In this document: positions 4,425 to 6,915 of the stretch, piece after piece
Layout of the letters: every line of letters begins with the position of its first letter
Numbering within the stretch: position 1 is the first letter of the stretch
NCBI GenBank assembly: GCA_029251065.1
Contig: JAQXEB010000283.1
Location: 1 to 6,915 of the forward strand
DNA: 6,915 bases
Direction: 5' to 3'
Origin: Luminiphilus sp.
Lineage (GTDB): Bacteria; Pseudomonadota; Gammaproteobacteria; Pseudomonadales; Halieaceae
Program-made: the position numbers and the translations under genes
The notes under the pieces: model-generated
What the model was told of the DNA's origin: nothing
Database searches by the model: none
The model's input: only the letters and a program-made list of their open reading frames with translations

Positions 4425-5225
4425 ATGCAGTGGTACACCGGAAACACCCTTTACGACACCTTGCTCATCGTGGGTTTCGCGTACGTCATTCTGGTGATGG
4501 TCTCGAGCTATTTTGGCACCGCAGCCTACGGCGGACGATTCGGTGGCGGGAAGCGCGCCAAAGGAATCAAACTCGGCTCAAAAGCGGGTTGGGTTCTAAT
4601 GGAGCTACCCGGGCTCTTGGTTTTTCCTGTCATCTTTTTCATGGGGCCCAACAGCGATCAAGCGGTACCGCTCTTTTTCCTCGCTATTTGGATGTTTCAC
4701 TACACCAACCGGGCACTGGTTGCACCCATGCTCATGCGCATTCAACCAGGATCCACGGCCAGTTTTTCACTTGGTGTCGTCATCGCGGGCTGGATAACCC
4801 TGTTTTTGCACGGGTACTTCAATGCCGCCTACCTCACCGAGTTTGGCACGCACTACACCACTGACTGGTTCAGTGATCCCCGGTTTCAAATTGGCCTCGC
4901 CATTTACGCCTTGGGGTTCGTGCTGAACGTGCACTCGGATCGGATCCTAAGAAATCTTCGCTCGATCAATCCAAGCCCCGATGAACCGCGTTATAAAATT
5001 CCCTATGGCGGCGGATTTAAGTGGGTCACCTGCCCACAGTACTTTGGAGAAATCCTCTCGTTTACTGGTTTCGCCATCATGGTCTGGAATCTGGGTGCCG
5101 TCTTTGTGTTAGCCATGACCGCGGGTAATTTAATTCCGCGCGCGCGATTCACGCACAAGTGGTTCCACAAAAACTTTGAGGACTACCCACAGGAACGCAA
5201 AGCCGTCATTCCTGGTCTGTTGTGA
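4425..5225 (+). CDS. Steroid 5-alpha-reductase (3-oxo-5-alpha-steroid 4-dehydrogenase, SRD5A family, PF02544)
   Basis: The 266-residue product is the size of human SRD5A1/2 (about 254-259). It is a polytopic membrane protein, with hydrophobic segments near residues 10-30, 56-74, 81-95, 112-133, 153-170 and 209-235. The family reduces the C4-C5 double bond of delta4-3-ketosteroids with NADPH. WVLMELPGLL (56-65) aligns with the human segment carrying the catalytic Glu57 (here Glu60), and FHYTNRALVAPML (91-103) with the one carrying Tyr91 (here Tyr93). The NADPH region FVLNVHSDRILRNLR (165-179) and YKIPYGGGFKWVTCPQYFGE (190-209) are near-identical in pattern to the animal enzymes, as is the tail NFEDYPQERKAVIPGLL (250-266). 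The start is set by the TAGGA site and by family length. It is divergent from the flavoprotein operon, and its last 20 bp overlap the convergent DUF3604 gene. A related role on another enone lipid cannot be excluded, but the family assignment is firm. Confidence 0.93.
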   Translation: MQWYTGNTLYDTLLIVGFAYVILVMVSSYFGTAAYGGRFGGGKRAKGIKLGSKAGWVLMELPGLLVFPVIFFMGPNSDQAVPLFFLAIWMFHYTNRALVAPMLMRIQPGSTASFSLGVVIAGWITLFLHGYFNAAYLTEFGTHYTTDWFSDPRFQIGLAIYALGFVLNVHSDRILRNLRSINPSPDEPRYKIPYGGGFKWVTCPQYFGEILSFTGFAIMVWNLGAVFVLAMTAGNLIPRARFTHKWFHKNFEDYPQERKAVIPGLL

Positions 5226-6915
5226 GGCTCTGAGGCTGGTACCAGATCGCTGAAGTGATCGCTCGTTCCTGAATAGACACCGGCGCCATAGGCTCCCGCT
5301 GAAGCTGCACAGCGTCAAAGGTGGACCACCGGGGTGTCGGAATCTCAAGCACTCTGACGTAATAAAACGCCTCTTGCCCTGCATCAAAATCAGGGTCGCG
5401 CCACTGCGCCGACAGGTGCGGCGATCCCAGTGTATTGTCATAGGTCGCGTTTACCGCATCGACACTGGAGCCGACAGGCAACACCCGCCCCGCGACAGGA
5501 TCCAGCGTCCGAGCGTCAGACCAGGCGAGGTCGTAAATCGTCTCATGGCTTTGGCCGTCGCGATCAACCCACCCCTTGATCATCTGAATACGGTCAAGGT
5601 TTGCACCCACAGGGTCTCTTTGCGCCACCACAACAAACTCCGGCGCCATTGCACCCGATGAGGGCGGCAGTGACGCACCCATGGGCACGCCGTTTGCCCT
5701 CGCAATCGCATCAAACTCGATTGCTGAAGCCGTGCCCTGAGGAAAACGCCAACCCCCGAAAAGACTCACCACGAGGCGTGGGCCCGAGGTTGCAAACGTT
5801 TCGCGACGCTGCAGCGCGTCAAACAATGCCTCGCGCGTATTTTCAGACGCCCATACGCCCGCTAAACCACCTGAACCCCACTGCCGAGCCGGCGTCAGCT
5901 TGTCTAATGCAAGACCGGCGGCGCCTGTTCGAAGCCCCGCCGAGCCATCCATCATCGGTAATTTCCCGGTGTAACCCTTCTCATCACTGGGTGAGGTTGC
6001 ATTATGGCTATCACTCGACCCGATGACGCCAAACTTTAGAGGGTTGAACCCCTCGTTGTGAGCCATCGAGATACCGCTACGTAGCGCATCACGCGCGTAG
6101 GCCCCTTTGACACTGGTCAGCGTCATTTTTCGACCCGGGACCGTTCCGGCAATCTCAAAATCAGCAAACTCATCGAGACTGGACAACAACGGATGCGTCT
6201 CAGAACTGCCCTTAATTTGTAGAATTTCGCTGATCGGCTCTAAATCTGAGCGATCCTTGGGGGACAGCCTGTCAATGCGCTCACCGTTCTCAGACACGAT
6301 CCGATAAGCCAATCCCTCACTGAGATTGGGGTTATGTGGAATCGCCATCACACGTCGCCCTCTTGCACGTTCTGATCGTAAAAACGACCACAGCTCAGGG
6401 GGCGTCTCACCGTCAATTGAGCTAAAGGGTATATCGGGGAGATCACTGCTCCCGTAAATCACGTTGCGGTGGAGGTGTGTTCCAACATCGCCAGCGTCAG
6501 CCGACCACTCCCAACCGGGGAATGTGGTAAACACACCGGGCTCATAATACTGCTCAGCCGCTGCAACAATCTCTTGCCATGCACTGCGGTTGATCGCAGC
6601 GTCCACACCCTCAAGCGTCAGCCTAAAGCCATTGTCTCGGATGAGACTCATGATTTCCCACCACGACTGAGTCACACTCAGGCGGTTTTCGTCAGCCAAA
6701 AGGTCGCCAAGACGCTGGCGGGTGGTCGGCACATCGAGTCCTGACAAACGCGCCTGACCCAAATATTCCGCGTGATCGGTCACCGCAGCAAAATCGAGGG
6801 GTCTAGAAATCGTCACTGGATAGCCCGCGCCATGTTGTATTGTCTCACCCTTAGCAAAACGATAAACATCATCAGGAACGGCCCTCACGCCCATGGTAAA
6901 GGCATCACTGGAGAG
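5206..6915 (-). CDS. DUF3604 family protein, PHP-like metal-dependent fold (N-terminus outside window)
   Basis: The frame is open to the window edge: seven codons (LSSDAFT) precede the ATG at 6894, and the family normally has an N-terminal metal-binding GD-L-H-x-H stretch followed by S-x-DA just before this point. The gene therefore continues past 6915 and that ATG is internal. Numbering from it, 562 residues are visible. DUF3604 landmarks: DFAAVTDHAEYLG (34-46), SWWEI (77-81), TTFPGWEWS (123-131), HLHRNVIYGS (140-149), AIPHNPNLSEG (184-194), SSETHPLLSSLDEFADFE (230-247), FGVIGSSDSHN (288-298), RRETFATSGPR (363-373), YYVRVLEIPTPRWSTFDA (511-528) and IWYQPQ (550-555). The His/Asp clusters suggest a PHP-like hydrolase, but no reaction is established for the family that I know of. 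Members usually carry a signal peptide, which would be upstream of the window. It ends in a 20-bp overlap with the 5-alpha-reductase gene. A link to steroid metabolism is only positional. Confidence 0.9.
   Translation of the reverse strand, partial: LSSDAFTMGVRAVPDDVYRFAKGETIQHGAGYPVTISRPLDFAAVTDHAEYLGQARLSGLDVPTTRQRLGDLLADENRLSVTQSWWEIMSLIRDNGFRLTLEGVDAAINRSAWQEIVAAAEQYYEPGVFTTFPGWEWSADAGDVGTHLHRNVIYGSSDLPDIPFSSIDGETPPELWSFLRSERARGRRVMAIPHNPNLSEGLAYRIVSENGERIDRLSPKDRSDLEPISEILQIKGSSETHPLLSSLDEFADFEIAGTVPGRKMTLTSVKGAYARDALRSGISMAHNEGFNPLKFGVIGSSDSHNATSPSDEKGYTGKLPMMDGSAGLRTGAAGLALDKLTPARQWGSGGLAGVWASENTREALFDALQRRETFATSGPRLVVSLFGGWRFPQGTASAIEFDAIARANGVPMGASLPPSSGAMAPEFVVVAQRDPVGANLDRIQMIKGWVDRDGQSHETIYDLAWSDARTLDPVAGRVLPVGSSVDAVNATYDNTLGSPHLSAQWRDPDFDAGQEAFYYVRVLEIPTPRWSTFDAVQLQREPMAPVSIQERAITSAIWYQPQSLTTDQE

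Noticed and set aside
4274..4447. Upstream ATG extension of the flavoprotein gene
   Set aside because: It would cross the whole divergent promoter region and overlap the 5-alpha-reductase start; the added residues are not family-like, while a strong ribosome site precedes the GTG at 4273.
5601..6026. 141-codon plus-strand open frame inside the DUF3604 gene
   Set aside because: It is antisense to well-conserved DUF3604 motifs, and its Pro/Arg/His-rich sequence has no recognisable pattern.
6874..6894. ATG at 6894 as the true start of the DUF3604 gene
   Set aside because: The frame stays open to the window edge with LSSDAFT, which fits the conserved N-terminal part of the family, so the start must lie beyond 6915.

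Overview
The window looks like a piece of a proteobacterial chromosome with an accessory steroid- or sterol-modifying locus. Base composition is moderate (roughly 50-58% G+C by eye). The mix of genes (a DUF3604 protein, a SnoaL-like protein, an amidohydrolase-2 protein opening with IDLML, an animal-type steroid 5-alpha-reductase) resembles what I know from marine gammaproteobacteria such as the Halieaceae/OM60 and Cellvibrionales groups. That taxonomic guess is an inference with modest confidence.

Layout, left to right. Positions 1-123 (+) hold the last 40 codons of a gene entering from the left, probably a MaoC/hot-dog type acyl dehydratase. It is convergent with a four-gene operon on the minus strand that reads from about 4273 down to 139: (1) an FAD-dependent oxidoreductase of the 3-ketosteroid dehydrogenase / fumarate reductase flavoprotein family, best matched to the delta4-(5alpha)-dehydrogenase (TesI-like) branch; (2) a 213-residue NTF2/SnoaL-fold protein with a BaiE-like Tyr/Asp/His set; (3) an Old Yellow Enzyme family ene-reductase; (4) an amidohydrolase-2 fold protein that lacks most of the metal ligands. 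Gaps between them are 13, 13 and 53 nt, and the ribosome binding sites show that genes 1 and 3 start with GTG. A 151-bp intergenic region (4274-4424) separates this operon from a divergent gene (4425-5225, +) for a membrane steroid 5-alpha-reductase that is strikingly similar to human SRD5A1/2. That gene overlaps tail-to-tail by 20 bp with a DUF3604 gene on the minus strand (5206 to beyond 6915), whose N-terminus lies outside the window.

How the genes may work together (inference): a delta4-3-ketosteroid could be reduced at C4-C5 by the 5-alpha-reductase using NADPH, or re-oxidised by the FAD-dependent dehydrogenase. The SnoaL-like protein could eliminate water from, or isomerise, a hydroxysteroid, and the ene-reductase could saturate the resulting conjugated enone. 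This set of dehydratase, OYE-family reductase and flavoprotein has the same chemical logic as bile-acid 7-dehydroxylation (bai), but with different and apparently aerobic components. The metal-ligand-depleted amidohydrolase, the serine in the OYE active site and the pairing of two opposing C4-C5 redox enzymes on one divergent promoter region are the points most worth following. I see no RNA gene, mobile element, CRISPR array or convincing terminator in the window.
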